64,000 bases of DNA. Origin: Chloroflexota bacterium (GTDB taxonomy: Bacteria; Chloroflexota; Dehalococcoidia; UBA1151; TMED-70). Where the stretch lies: contig PBLU01000003.1 in NCBI GenBank assembly GCA_002721875.1, positions 98,766 to 162,765 on the forward strand. The letters run 5' to 3'. The notes beneath the pieces are model-generated. The model saw only the letters and a list, made by a program, of their open reading frames with translations, had not been told where the DNA came from and did no database searches. The position numbers were made by a program, and so were the translations under genes. Of this stretch, positions 35,798-44,282 are shown piece after piece; the stretch's first letter is position 1; every line of letters begins with the position of its first letter.

Positions 35798-36750
35798 TTC
35801 AAAATTAAAGTTGAAAAAATTTTTCCTTCAATTATTATTTTTTCTTTTTTTTCAATAAATCCTAATTGATAGAATATTTCTTTTTTTTCTAAATCTTTTT
35901 CTAGAATATTTACATAAATTGAATTCAAGTTTAGATTATTAACGCTATCTATATTTGACTTAATCAACTTTATAAACTCGTTTTTATAATTTTTTTTGTA
36001 ATTGCCATCGATTCTTATGTTATTTTCATCTATATTCTTAATAGTAGAAATAGCAAAAATTTTATTTCTGATGTCAGATATCACAAACCAATCTCCAAAA
36101 TTATTTCTTATGCTTTCAAACTTATTATAGGCACTTAGGCACATTGATGAAAAATTATTCCCAATAATACCAGCATTTAAGTCTACCTTGAATTCATTAA
36201 TCTCTGATAAAAAATATACAATAATCGGAATCCTATGTTCAGAAGAACCTTTTGATAGGGTTAATGACTGATTATTATTATAAAAATCATAAATGAATTC
36301 ATCAAAATCTATATTTTGTCTGGAATTAAACATAACTTTTGAATTACGTATCTGTATCCATCCTAAATTTTCATAAATTTTTTGAGCTACAGGATTAACT
36401 GTACCTAAAAAAATTCCTTCTGATTCTTTATTTGAAAAAAAATCTTCTTTTGCATCATTACAAAGCTCTTTTGCATAACCATTACCTCTAGATTTTTTTT
36501 CTGTACAAACTTCTCCTAATCCCGCCAAAGTTCTAAGTTTCTTGTCATATAAAGTTATGCAAGAACTCTTAATTTGGTCATCTAATTCATAAGTAAAAAG
36601 TTTAATATTTGTTATTTCTTTTTCAGATCCTAACAAATGATTTTTTTTGATATCTATATCTTTTTCTTTCTCATAACCATTATTTAACCATAATTTATAT
36701 AGTTGAAATATCTTTTTCTCATTAATTGGAATAGTGTAGATTTTCTTCAT
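35794..36750 (-). CDS. GNAT-family N-acetyltransferase, two-domain
   Basis: A 318-residue protein. The N-terminal half (to about 135) is a GNAT domain with acetyl-CoA motif A, LAGLGEVCTEKKSRGNGYA, whose R-x-x-G-x-A core is at 88-93, and motif B ending in VAQKIYENLGW. The C-terminal half (about 145-318) looks like a degenerate second GNAT or SCP2-like domain without the CoA motif. The acceptor is unknown. It is divergent from orn by 44 bases. Confidence 0.78.
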   Translation of the reverse strand: MKKIYTIPINEKKIFQLYKLWLNNGYEKEKDIDIKKNHLLGSEKEITNIKLFTYELDDQIKSSCITLYDKKLRTLAGLGEVCTEKKSRGNGYAKELCNDAKEDFFSNKESEGIFLGTVNPVAQKIYENLGWIQIRNSKVMFNSRQNIDFDEFIYDFYNNNQSLTLSKGSSEHRIPIIVYFLSEINEFKVDLNAGIIGNNFSSMCLSAYNKFESIRNNFGDWFVISDIRNKIFAISTIKNIDENNIRIDGNYKKNYKNEFIKLIKSNIDSVNNLNLNSIYVNILEKDLEKKEIFYQLGFIEKKEKIIIEGKIFSTLILN

Positions 36751-36794
36751 TTGATAATATTAGTACTAATAAATAATAATACATTTTTACCTTT

Positions 36795-37334
36795 ATGATC
36801 AATGATAATAATCTAATTTGGATGGATCTAGAATTTACTGGATTATCTGATGATCAAGTGATTATCGAAACAGCATGCATAATTACTGATAAAAATTTAG
36901 AAATACTTGAAGAAGGACCAAACTTAGTTATCAACAGATCTGAGAAAGAACTAGAGATCATAGAAGATTGGCCTCTTAAGATTCATACAAAATCAGGTTT
37001 ATTAGAAGCTGTTAAGGTATCTGAAATAACAATTGAAGATGCAGACAAAAAAAATGTAGATTTTATATCAAAATGGGTAAATAAAAATAAGGGTATACTT
37101 TGTGGAAATTCAATTCATATAGATAGAAGGTTTATTCATAAAGAAATGCCTCTTTTAGATTCATACTTAAATTATAGAATGGTAGATGTATCTTCTCTTA
37201 AGGAGGTCATAAAGCGTTGGTATAAACCTTCAAAAATTGAGCCAAGGAAAAAAAATACTCATTTAGCCTTAGATGATATAAGAGAAAGTATTGAAGAGCT
37301 TAAATGGTATAAAAATAGATATTTTATAGAATGA
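36795..37334 (+). CDS. orn: Oligoribonuclease
   Basis: A 179-residue DEDDh 3'-5' exonuclease that finishes RNA decay by degrading short oligonucleotides to mononucleotides. Motifs: exo I NLIWMDLEFTGL (Asp11, Glu13), exo II CGNSIHIDRRF, and exo III THLALDDIRESIEELKWY with the catalytic His and Asp. Length matches the family. Its end overlaps the next gene by ATGA. It works downstream of RNase Y-type decay, although rny lies in a different operon here. Confidence 0.94.
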   Translation: MINDNNLIWMDLEFTGLSDDQVIIETACIITDKNLEILEEGPNLVINRSEKELEIIEDWPLKIHTKSGLLEAVKVSEITIEDADKKNVDFISKWVNKNKGILCGNSIHIDRRFIHKEMPLLDSYLNYRMVDVSSLKEVIKRWYKPSKIEPRKKNTHLALDDIRESIEELKWYKNRYFIE

Positions 37335-38632
37335 AAATTTTAGATCAAAAACAATATCAAAATAGAAGAAATATACTTTTCCAAAATATGGAGGAAAATT
37401 CAGTTTTGTTAGTGGGAGGAGAAACTGAGAAAGTTAGAAATAATGATGTTAATTTTGATTTTAGACAAGATTCTATATTTTGGTATTTAACTGGAATAGA
37501 AGAAGCAGATGCATTAATGATGATGCTAAAAAAAGATTCAGAAAAATATATACTTTTTCTTCAAGAAAAAAAGATTGAAGAGGAAGTTTGGACAGGTTAT
37601 AAAATTGGTAATGAAAAAGCTAAATCATTTTACTTAGCTAATGATTCATATAAAAATGATGAAACAGAAAGATTTATTGAAATTTTACTTTCATGTGAAA
37701 AGATTTATTATAATCTAGGATCATCTGAGAAGATTGATAAATTAATAATTGAAGGCTTAGAACAATTTAAGAAAATCAAATCAAGGATTGGGATACCAAA
37801 TCCAATGATAATAGATCCTTCAGTATTGATTGATCGCATGAGATTGAAAAAATCTAATGAAGAAATAAATATTCTTCAAAAAGCAATTGATATTACTTCA
37901 AATGGGTTTAGGGAAGCTATTAAAAAAACATCTATAGGTCTCTTTGAGTATGAAGTACAAGAAATATTAGAAAAAGAATTTAGAATGTCAGGTGCAAAAA
38001 GGAATGGTTATCCTTCCATTGTTGCTTCTGGTAGAAATGCATGCATTTTACATTACGTTAGTAATAACAAGCAGCTAGAAGATAAAGACCTAATACTAAT
38101 TGATGCAGGATCTGAGTGGGATTATTATTCTGCTGATATTACTAGAACTTGGCCAGTAAATGGGACATTTACTTCTGAACAAAAAGATATATATGAAATA
38201 GTTCTTCAGGCAAATATAGATGCTATTAATGAATGTAAATTAGGGAATTCAATAAATGATCCTCATATAAAAGCATTGAAAACTCTGATTCAAGGTTTGA
38301 AGCATTTGGGTATACTAAAAGAATCTTTAGATGAAATAATAGAAAAAAGATTATATTTCCCTTTTTATATGCACTCAACATCTCATTGGCTGGGACTTGA
38401 TGTACATGATGCAGGAAGCTATAGAGATGCTGAAGAAAATTATACAAAATTTGAAGAAGGAATGATTTTGACAATAGAGCCTGGATTGTATTTTGGAGAT
38501 ATGGCTCAAAAAATAACAAAAAAATATTCAAATATAGGAATAAGAATTGAAGATAATATACTAATAGATGCTAGTGGCCCAAAAAATTTATCAGCTAATA
38601 TTCCTAAGGATATTAATGATATGGAAAGATAG
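37331..38632 (+). CDS. pepP: Xaa-Pro aminopeptidase (aminopeptidase P)
   Basis: A 433-residue M24 metallopeptidase that removes N-terminal residues preceding proline. The N-terminal creatinase-like domain includes FWYLTGIEEADA. The pita-bread catalytic domain holds the five metal ligands: two Asp in LIDAGSEWDYYSADITRTWP, His in HWLGLDVHD, and Glu in ILTIEPGLYF and GIRIEDNILI. It is coupled to orn by an ATGA overlap. Confidence 0.93.
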   Translation: MKILDQKQYQNRRNILFQNMEENSVLLVGGETEKVRNNDVNFDFRQDSIFWYLTGIEEADALMMMLKKDSEKYILFLQEKKIEEEVWTGYKIGNEKAKSFYLANDSYKNDETERFIEILLSCEKIYYNLGSSEKIDKLIIEGLEQFKKIKSRIGIPNPMIIDPSVLIDRMRLKKSNEEINILQKAIDITSNGFREAIKKTSIGLFEYEVQEILEKEFRMSGAKRNGYPSIVASGRNACILHYVSNNKQLEDKDLILIDAGSEWDYYSADITRTWPVNGTFTSEQKDIYEIVLQANIDAINECKLGNSINDPHIKALKTLIQGLKHLGILKESLDEIIEKRLYFPFYMHSTSHWLGLDVHDAGSYRDAEENYTKFEEGMILTIEPGLYFGDMAQKITKKYSNIGIRIEDNILIDASGPKNLSANIPKDINDMER

Positions 38633-38642
38633 CATATATAGA

Positions 38643-39800
38643 TTATCTGTCCTGAACTGAACCATCAAATCCTATTGGTGTATCAAGAACCTTAGGATTC
38701 TCTCCTAAACTTAAACTTTTTTCATTTAAGGTAATTCCTAGTCCTGGGCTATCAGGGACTATAAGATATCCATTTTCTAGCTTAATTGGATTAATAATAA
38801 GGTCGCTTTTAGGAGGCTTATCTTCGCCAGTAAATTCTTGTAAGGCAAAATTAGGTATTGAAGCATCTAATTGTACACAGGCGGCTGTAGAAACAGGAGA
38901 AAGAGGATTATGAGGAATTACTTTTACGTGATGAGATTCTGCCATTGCTGAAATTTTTTTACATCCAGTAATACCACCTGCCAAACATAAATCAGGTCTA
39001 ATATAACTAGTAGCCTTAGCTTCAAGTAGTTGTTGAAATTCGAAAATACTAGTAAATCTTTCTCCAGTAGCTATTGGAATATTACAATTATTTTGAATAT
39101 CTGCCATTAGATTTGGTGAATCTGGTAACATAGGATCTTCATAAAAAAATGGGGTAAACTGTTCTAATAATTTACCTAGACTCACACCTTCTGCAGGACT
39201 CATTTGTCTATGAATTTCTACACAAATATCTACAGAATCCCCAACAGCCTCTTTTATTGCCCCTACATTATTTACAGATTCATTTGCCCATTCGCTAAAT
39301 GATTTATGTAAATAAAATTTTTCATTATATGGAGAAAATCTTATTGCTGTAAAACCTCTTTCAACTGCTTTTTTAGCATCCTCTACTAATGCATCAGTAG
39401 TACCTTTTTTAGATTTTAATTCAGAGTTATACATTCCAACATGCATATAACATCTAACTTTTTCTCTAGTTTTACCTGAAAGCAATTCATAAATTGGCAC
39501 ATCGTGCCTTTTAGCTTTTATGTCCCATAAAGCTATATCAATCGCTGATAAGGCTCCTTGTACAATAGATCCCATAAAATGACTTGACCGATATAACCAT
39601 TGATAATGATGCTCAATAAGTGAAGGGTCTTTTCCTATAAGGTAAGGTTCCATAGTTTCGATCATTGATTTAGTTGGTCTTTGCCATCCATGAACTCCAG
39701 CTTCACCAATTCCAACCGTACCATCCTCACAATAAATTTTGAGTAGTAGCCACCTGTCCCAAAGTATAGTTTCTAATTTTTCTATCTTAGTTTTTTTCAT
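38643..39800 (-). CDS. Enolase-superfamily dehydratase, galactonate dehydratase-like
   Basis: A 385-residue MR-type protein. Barrel residues fit the D-galactonate dehydratase (GalD) pattern: Glu195 and His197 (VEIHRQMSPAEG), Glu221 (FFYEDP), Glu247 (ATGERF) and His297 in IPHNPLSP, followed by STAA. In GalD the first metal ligand is Asp; here it is Glu195. AGGA precedes the start. GalD yields 2-keto-3-deoxy-galactonate, which HpcH/HpaI or other aldolases can split. It stands alone, so the substrate is only suggested by motif similarity. Confidence 0.88.
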   Translation of the reverse strand: MKKTKIEKLETILWDRWLLLKIYCEDGTVGIGEAGVHGWQRPTKSMIETMEPYLIGKDPSLIEHHYQWLYRSSHFMGSIVQGALSAIDIALWDIKAKRHDVPIYELLSGKTREKVRCYMHVGMYNSELKSKKGTTDALVEDAKKAVERGFTAIRFSPYNEKFYLHKSFSEWANESVNNVGAIKEAVGDSVDICVEIHRQMSPAEGVSLGKLLEQFTPFFYEDPMLPDSPNLMADIQNNCNIPIATGERFTSIFEFQQLLEAKATSYIRPDLCLAGGITGCKKISAMAESHHVKVIPHNPLSPVSTAACVQLDASIPNFALQEFTGEDKPPKSDLIINPIKLENGYLIVPDSPGLGITLNEKSLSLGENPKVLDTPIGFDGSVQDR

Positions 39801-39806
39801 TAATCC

Positions 39807-40358
39807 TCATTTTAATCTTGCGTATGATAAGTATATTCCTATTCCAAGACCAAGCATAGACACAGGTTGATAAAAAAACTGATACCACCAATTAATGTAT
39901 GAACTAAAAAGTGATGAAAAGATAAAATAAATAACTAACCATAATAATAAAGTGCTTAAGGCAGCAATCATAGGAAATATTTTATTTATTTTTTTATTAG
40001 ATAATTTTTTCACTAACTCGCCATTAACAACCCCAAAAAAAACAAGAAAAATCAAGGTTATAATTCTTATAAACATAAGTGCAGTAGATTGAATATTCCC
40101 AAGTAAATCGATATTAAGTAAAGTTATCAAAATCATAGAATACAAAAAACCAATTATTAGAGAAAATAAAAAGGAAAGAGAAAATACTCTTAGAAAATCT
40201 ATAAAAGAAACATTTAAAATATCTGGCCTCCCTATAGATCCACAGTCTTTACATTTAATACCAACATAGGAATCAGTAGTACATCTATTGCATATAGGCT
40301 TATTACATCTTGAGCAATTCAAAAGTGTCTCAATATTTTTATGATTATAACATTGCAT
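39807..40358 (-). CDS. B-box zinc-finger membrane protein
   Basis: A 183-residue protein: the first 40 residues form a B-box-like zinc-binding module (CYNH, CSRCNKPICNRC, GIKCKDCGS), followed by four to five transmembrane helices. Such modules are found at the start of bacterial rhomboid or Yip1-like membrane proteins, but no catalytic Ser/His pattern is visible here. It directly abuts plsY (stop and start adjacent) and ends the rny operon. Confidence 0.75.
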   Translation of the reverse strand: MQCYNHKNIETLLNCSRCNKPICNRCTTDSYVGIKCKDCGSIGRPDILNVSFIDFLRVFSLSFLFSLIIGFLYSMILITLLNIDLLGNIQSTALMFIRIITLIFLVFFGVVNGELVKKLSNKKINKIFPMIAALSTLLLWLVIYFIFSSLFSSYINWWYQFFYQPVSMLGLGIGIYLSYARLK

Positions 40359-41000
40359 TTAGAAATTATCTCTATCGAAAAATATTCTATAAATTATAGT
40401 CTTATAGTTAATCCTACTATAATTTCTTTTTCCTAAGATTCTGGTAAAAATTATTAATAATAAGATTGAAAATAAGAGAAACTTAATATTTTTATATTCA
40501 CTATCAAAGAAAAAATTTCCTAAATGATAATCATATAAATAAGTGATAGTAGTTATTATTAGACTAAGCAACCAAGGCCATGAACTATCCTTAAACTTTA
40601 TAATTGCCCATAATATTAAAAATATTATAACAACAGTAAAAAATAATTCTATTTTAGCTCCTAATAATATTCCTAGGGATATTGCCAAGCCCCTGCCTCC
40701 TTTGAATTTCAAAAATATTGAGAAATTATGCCCAACAACTAAAGCAATAAGATAATTAGTTAAATCTGATAAATACGAAGATAATATATATGAAGGTAAA
40801 GCACCTTTTATAACTACATCAAAAAAGAGAATCATTAATATTTTATAAAAGCTTAGGTATCTGTAAATATTAGAAAGACCAGAATGGCTACTTCCTTCTA
40901 ATAGTATATTTTTATTAAGAAAAAAAATTCCATAAAAATGTGATGTAGGAAATGATCCAATTAAGTATAAAATAATTATTAATAAAAGATCTGTAAGCAT
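40359..41000 (-). CDS. plsY: Glycerol-3-phosphate acyltransferase PlsY, divergent
   Basis: A 213-residue membrane enzyme that transfers acyl groups from acyl-phosphate to glycerol-3-phosphate. Family motifs are LIGSFPTSHFYG in helix 1, a cytosolic loop GSSHSGLSNIYR (36-47) replacing the usual GSGNxGxTNxxR, and GHNFSIFLKFKGGRGLAISLG (motif 2). The altered motif 1 keeps Ser, Gly, Asn and Arg. It lies in the operon with the PHP protein, metallophosphoesterase and rny. Residues after about 190 are unusually basic. Confidence 0.82.
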   Translation of the reverse strand: MLTDLLLIIILYLIGSFPTSHFYGIFFLNKNILLEGSSHSGLSNIYRYLSFYKILMILFFDVVIKGALPSYILSSYLSDLTNYLIALVVGHNFSIFLKFKGGRGLAISLGILLGAKIELFFTVVIIFLILWAIIKFKDSSWPWLLSLIITTITYLYDYHLGNFFFDSEYKNIKFLLFSILLLIIFTRILGKRNYSRINYKTIIYRIFFDRDNF

Positions 41001-41001
41001 T

Positions 41002-41822
41002 TTATTCTATTGATCTTATCAAATTTTTAAACTCTATCTCATTTATTCCATTTTTAGGTTCTATATCTATGCCTTTATGGAATCCATGAAAGTCACTACC
41101 TCCAGACTTTATAAGATTTAACTTATTGCAAATTTCCATTAATTCTTTTTGTCTTGATAATCCATATCTAGGGGAGGATACCTCTATTCCATCTAGTCCT
41201 ATTTCTTTCATTTCTCTCAAATCATTAAAAAAGTTTTTATCAGTTAAATTAGGATGAGCATAAACTGAAATACCCCCCGCATCTTTAATTACCTTAATAG
41301 CATTCTTAATACTTAAACTAGGTTCTCTAACATCACCAAGTATATTATTTGATATATATCTATCAAAAGCATCATTTATACTTAACGCGTATCCTTTATT
41401 TATCAATTCATGAGCTATATGAGGGCGACCTATTGACCCTTTTGCCAAACTTAAGACTTCTTCATAAGATATATTTACTGCCTTTTTATTGAGGTGATTA
41501 ATTATATTTTTCACTGTTTTTTTTCTTCTTATTTGAAGATCATTAACAAGATTTAGAATTTTATAATTTTCAAAATCTATAAAAAGACCAATAATATGAA
41601 TTTCTTTATTCTGAGTAAATGCTGAGAATTCTACTCCAGGAATAATTTCTAGTTTATATTTTTTTTTTTTGCTATTTCTCTAGCTTCCAAGTTCCCTAAA
41701 AAAATATCATGATCAGTAATGGATATTTTAGTTAATTTGGCTTTCAAAGATTTTTTTATTATAGACTCAGGAGAATATATTCCATCAGAATAATCCGTAT
41801 GAATATGTAAATCTGCAAACAT
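41002..41822 (-). pseudogene. PHP-domain phosphoesterase interrupted at a 12-A tract
   Basis: Two open frames together encode one PHP protein. From ATG 41822, which overlaps the upstream gene by TGATG, frame 1 gives FADLHIHTDYSDG (HxH) and ITDHDIF, then runs into a stop after a coding-strand run of twelve A (41659-41670). The other frame continues at once with YKLEIIPGVEFSA, KEIHIIGLF and, near the end, GGSDFHG. One more A (or two fewer) joins them into about 273 residues, the normal length of YciV/TrpH-like RNA or nucleotide phosphoesterases. It could be a true pseudogene, a sequencing error, or a gene expressed by polymerase slippage. Confidence 0.85.
41659..41670 (-). other. Twelve-A homopolymer (possible slippage site)
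   Basis: Twelve consecutive A on the coding strand within the PHP gene, after the GCA codon of an REIAKK segment. The reading frame before and after the tract differs by one base. Runs of nine or more A are known to cause RNA polymerase slippage in AT-rich bacterial genomes. Confidence 0.7.
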
Positions 41823-42592
41823 CAAATACTTATTTCTTTATCTAATCTTGATATAGATACTGCTTTTTTAGATAGATTATCAGTTTCTATTAGCACAGAA
41901 TTAAATATCATTTCACCCTTTTCTATAGGGGTCATTCTATTTCTTTTACCATTAAAAAATCTTGATATAGAAGCATCTTTATCCATACCTAATATACTAT
42001 TTTTTGCACCTACCATACCTAAGTCTGAAACAAATGCTGTTCCTGATGGTAAAATTTTATTATCACTAGTTGCTACATGAGTATGAGTGCCTACTAACGC
42101 AGAAATTTTACCGTCTAAATACCATGCCATAGCGGCTTTCTCTGAAGTAGCTTCAGCATGAAAATCTAAAAAAATAGGAACATTTGGTAAATCATCTAAT
42201 AAAGACCCAATTAAGTTAAAAGGAGAATCAACTTTTCCCATCCAAACTGACCCTAATAAATTTATAACTGCCAAGTTATTATTGAAATATATCCCTGTCC
42301 CTGGTTTATCCAAAGGATAATTATGAGGTCTTAAGACTTTAGAGTTTATTTTGTCTAGTTCATCGTAAATATCTGGTTTATCCCAAATATGATTACCCGA
42401 AGTAATAACATTAACTCCTGAATCAAAAAATTCATTTGATATTTTTTTTGTTAGACCGAACCCACCTGCAGAATTCTCACCTTGTGCTATAACAAAATCT
42501 ATTTTTTCTTTTTTTATAATTTCAGGTAAAACAATCTTAAGAGTTTTTCTACCACCTTTCCCAACGATATCGCCAATCATTAAGGTTTTCAA
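41822..42592 (-). CDS. TIGR00282-family metallophosphoesterase (YmdB-like)
   Basis: A 256-residue phosphodiesterase. Metal-binding motifs are MIGDIVGKGGR, AQGENSAGGFG, TSGNHIWD, FLDFHAEATSEK and VGTHTHVATSD, all typical of the YmdB family that hydrolyses 2',3'-cyclic nucleotides. Its place directly after rny matches the classic rny-ymdB pair, implying a role in RNA turnover or nucleotide signalling. It overlaps the PHP gene start by TGATG. Confidence 0.93.
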   Translation of the reverse strand: MKTLMIGDIVGKGGRKTLKIVLPEIIKKEKIDFVIAQGENSAGGFGLTKKISNEFFDSGVNVITSGNHIWDKPDIYDELDKINSKVLRPHNYPLDKPGTGIYFNNNLAVINLLGSVWMGKVDSPFNLIGSLLDDLPNVPIFLDFHAEATSEKAAMAWYLDGKISALVGTHTHVATSDNKILPSGTAFVSDLGMVGAKNSILGMDKDASISRFFNGKRNRMTPIEKGEMIFNSVLIETDNLSKKAVSISRLDKEISI

Positions 42593-42600
42593 ATTTTCTC

Positions 42601-44139
42601 CTAACTATAATCTCCAGTAGTTTCTATAGCCCTAGTTTCTCTTATTACAATTATTTTTATTTGACCAGGGAAATTTAATTTTTCTTTTACTTCATTAGAA
42701 ATATCTCTAGCTAAGGTGGATGCTCTTGAATCATCAATAGATTCAGGGTTAACCATAACTCTTATTTCTCTCCCAGCTTGAATAGCAAAACATTTTTCTA
42801 CCCCATCAAAGCTTAGAGCAATTTCTTCTAGGGCAGTTAGCCTTTCAATGTATCTTTCCAAAGAGTCATTTCTAGCACCTGGTCTAGCAGCACTAATTGC
42901 ATCAGCCGCTGCAACTACATAACTTTCGGCAGAAGACATTTCTCTATCGTGGTGTTCTCTAATTGCTGTCACAATTTTCGGAGAAAGATTATTTCTTTCT
43001 GCTATATCAGCCCCAATTTCAGCATGAGGACCCTCAATTTCATGAGTTAATGCTTTACCAAGATCATGCAGAAAACCTGCAGTCTTACATATTTCAACAT
43101 CTAGACCTATTTGAGCAGCAAGTATTCCAGCAAATCTACCAACTTCAATAGAGTGTTGAAGAACATTTTCTCCGTATGAATACCTATACTTTAACCTTCC
43201 CATAAGCTCTACAATTTCATTATTCAAGCCTTTTACATTAGTTTCAAAAATTGCTTTTTGGCCTGCGTTTCTTACTTCTATATTAACCTCATTTTTGGAT
43301 TTTTCTACTAATTCTTCAATTCTTGCAGGATGTATTCTTCCATCTTTGATTAAGGAATTAATTGCTAAAACTGCTGTCTGTTTTCTAATAGGATCAAAAC
43401 ATGAAACAGATATGGACTTAGGCTCTTCATCTACTATCAAATCTACACCTGTAAAATTCTCTAGAGCTCTAATATTCCTCCCTTCTCTTCCTATAATTCT
43501 TCCTTTCATTTCTTCATTTGGGAGTTCAATTGAAGAAACAGAGGATTCAGCAACTACTTCAGATGCAAATCTTTGCATGGAAGCAGCTAAAATTTCTTTA
43601 GCTTTTTCATCTGCTGTTGAAAGCATTTCATTTTCAGCATCTTTGTAAAGTTTTGCTAATTCAAATTCTATGTTCTTATTGGTTTTATCAATTAGTACTT
43701 CTCTTGCTTGATCAGCAGAGTAATTAGAAATTTTTTCTAGTTCGATTTGTTGTTCAGATTCGATTTTCTGAATCTTTTCTCGTTCTAAATCAAGAGATTT
43801 ATCTTTTTTTTCAACATTATCTGTTTTTCTTCTAAGTTCAGCATTTTGTTTTTTTAAATTTTCTTCTCTAGCTTCTAATTGTGTTTCTAATTTTTGCAGA
43901 TCTCTTCTATTGTTATTAATATCTCCTTGAGCAGAGCTCTTTATTTGTAAAGCATTTTCTTTTGCTTCAACTAATATCTCTCTACTTCGAGACTCAGCCC
44001 TTCTTAATTGTCCCTCAACAACATCTTTGGTTCTTCTTAATTCACCACTTACGGTGAAAAATCTAACAAAGTAACCTAAAATCCCAAAAATTAAACCTGA
44101 TACTAAAATACTAATGATAACCGTTAGGATCATATTCAT
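42601..44139 (-). CDS. rny: Ribonuclease Y
   Basis: A 512-residue membrane-anchored endoribonuclease that initiates mRNA decay. An N-terminal helix (about 3-27) is followed by a long charged coiled coil (to about 200). Next come a KH domain (GRIIGREGRNIRALENFTGV) and an HD domain with ILQ/VLQHSIEVGRF and AGFLHDLGKA. GGAGG five bases before ATG 44139 fixes the start. It heads the operon rny - YmdB-like - PHP - plsY - zinc-finger membrane protein. Confidence 0.96.
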   Translation of the reverse strand: MNMILTVIISILVSGLIFGILGYFVRFFTVSGELRRTKDVVEGQLRRAESRSREILVEAKENALQIKSSAQGDINNNRRDLQKLETQLEAREENLKKQNAELRRKTDNVEKKDKSLDLEREKIQKIESEQQIELEKISNYSADQAREVLIDKTNKNIEFELAKLYKDAENEMLSTADEKAKEILAASMQRFASEVVAESSVSSIELPNEEMKGRIIGREGRNIRALENFTGVDLIVDEEPKSISVSCFDPIRKQTAVLAINSLIKDGRIHPARIEELVEKSKNEVNIEVRNAGQKAIFETNVKGLNNEIVELMGRLKYRYSYGENVLQHSIEVGRFAGILAAQIGLDVEICKTAGFLHDLGKALTHEIEGPHAEIGADIAERNNLSPKIVTAIREHHDREMSSAESYVVAAADAISAARPGARNDSLERYIERLTALEEIALSFDGVEKCFAIQAGREIRVMVNPESIDDSRASTLARDISNEVKEKLNFPGQIKIIVIRETRAIETTGDYS

Positions 44140-44217
44140 AATGACCTCCAGTTATTCTAATTTTTATTTCTTTATAGTTTTTAAAATTCTTTTATTATTA
44201 TAACTTAATTATGCAAA

Positions 44218-44246
44218 ATCATAATAAATAGATACAATTTGTTCAA
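44218..44246 (-). promoter_or_regulatory. Promoter of the rny operon
   Basis: On the minus strand TTGAAC (44241-44246) and TATGAT (44218-44223) are exactly 17 bases apart. Transcription would start near 44211, leaving a leader of about 70 bases before rny. The remaining 140-base gap shows nothing else of note. Confidence 0.5.
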
Positions 44247-44282
44247 AACGCCACAAAAAATAAAAATAGAAAGTTAAAATAA

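Noticed and set aside
43295..43648. A 117-codon plus-strand open frame opposite rny
   Set aside because: Covers the KH-domain region of RNase Y on the other strand and has no independent support.
44141..44203. A 20-codon frame beginning ATGACC in the gap upstream of the CoA-transferase gene
   Set aside because: It begins on the complement of the rny ribosome binding site, is very short, lacks its own site and the residues look random.
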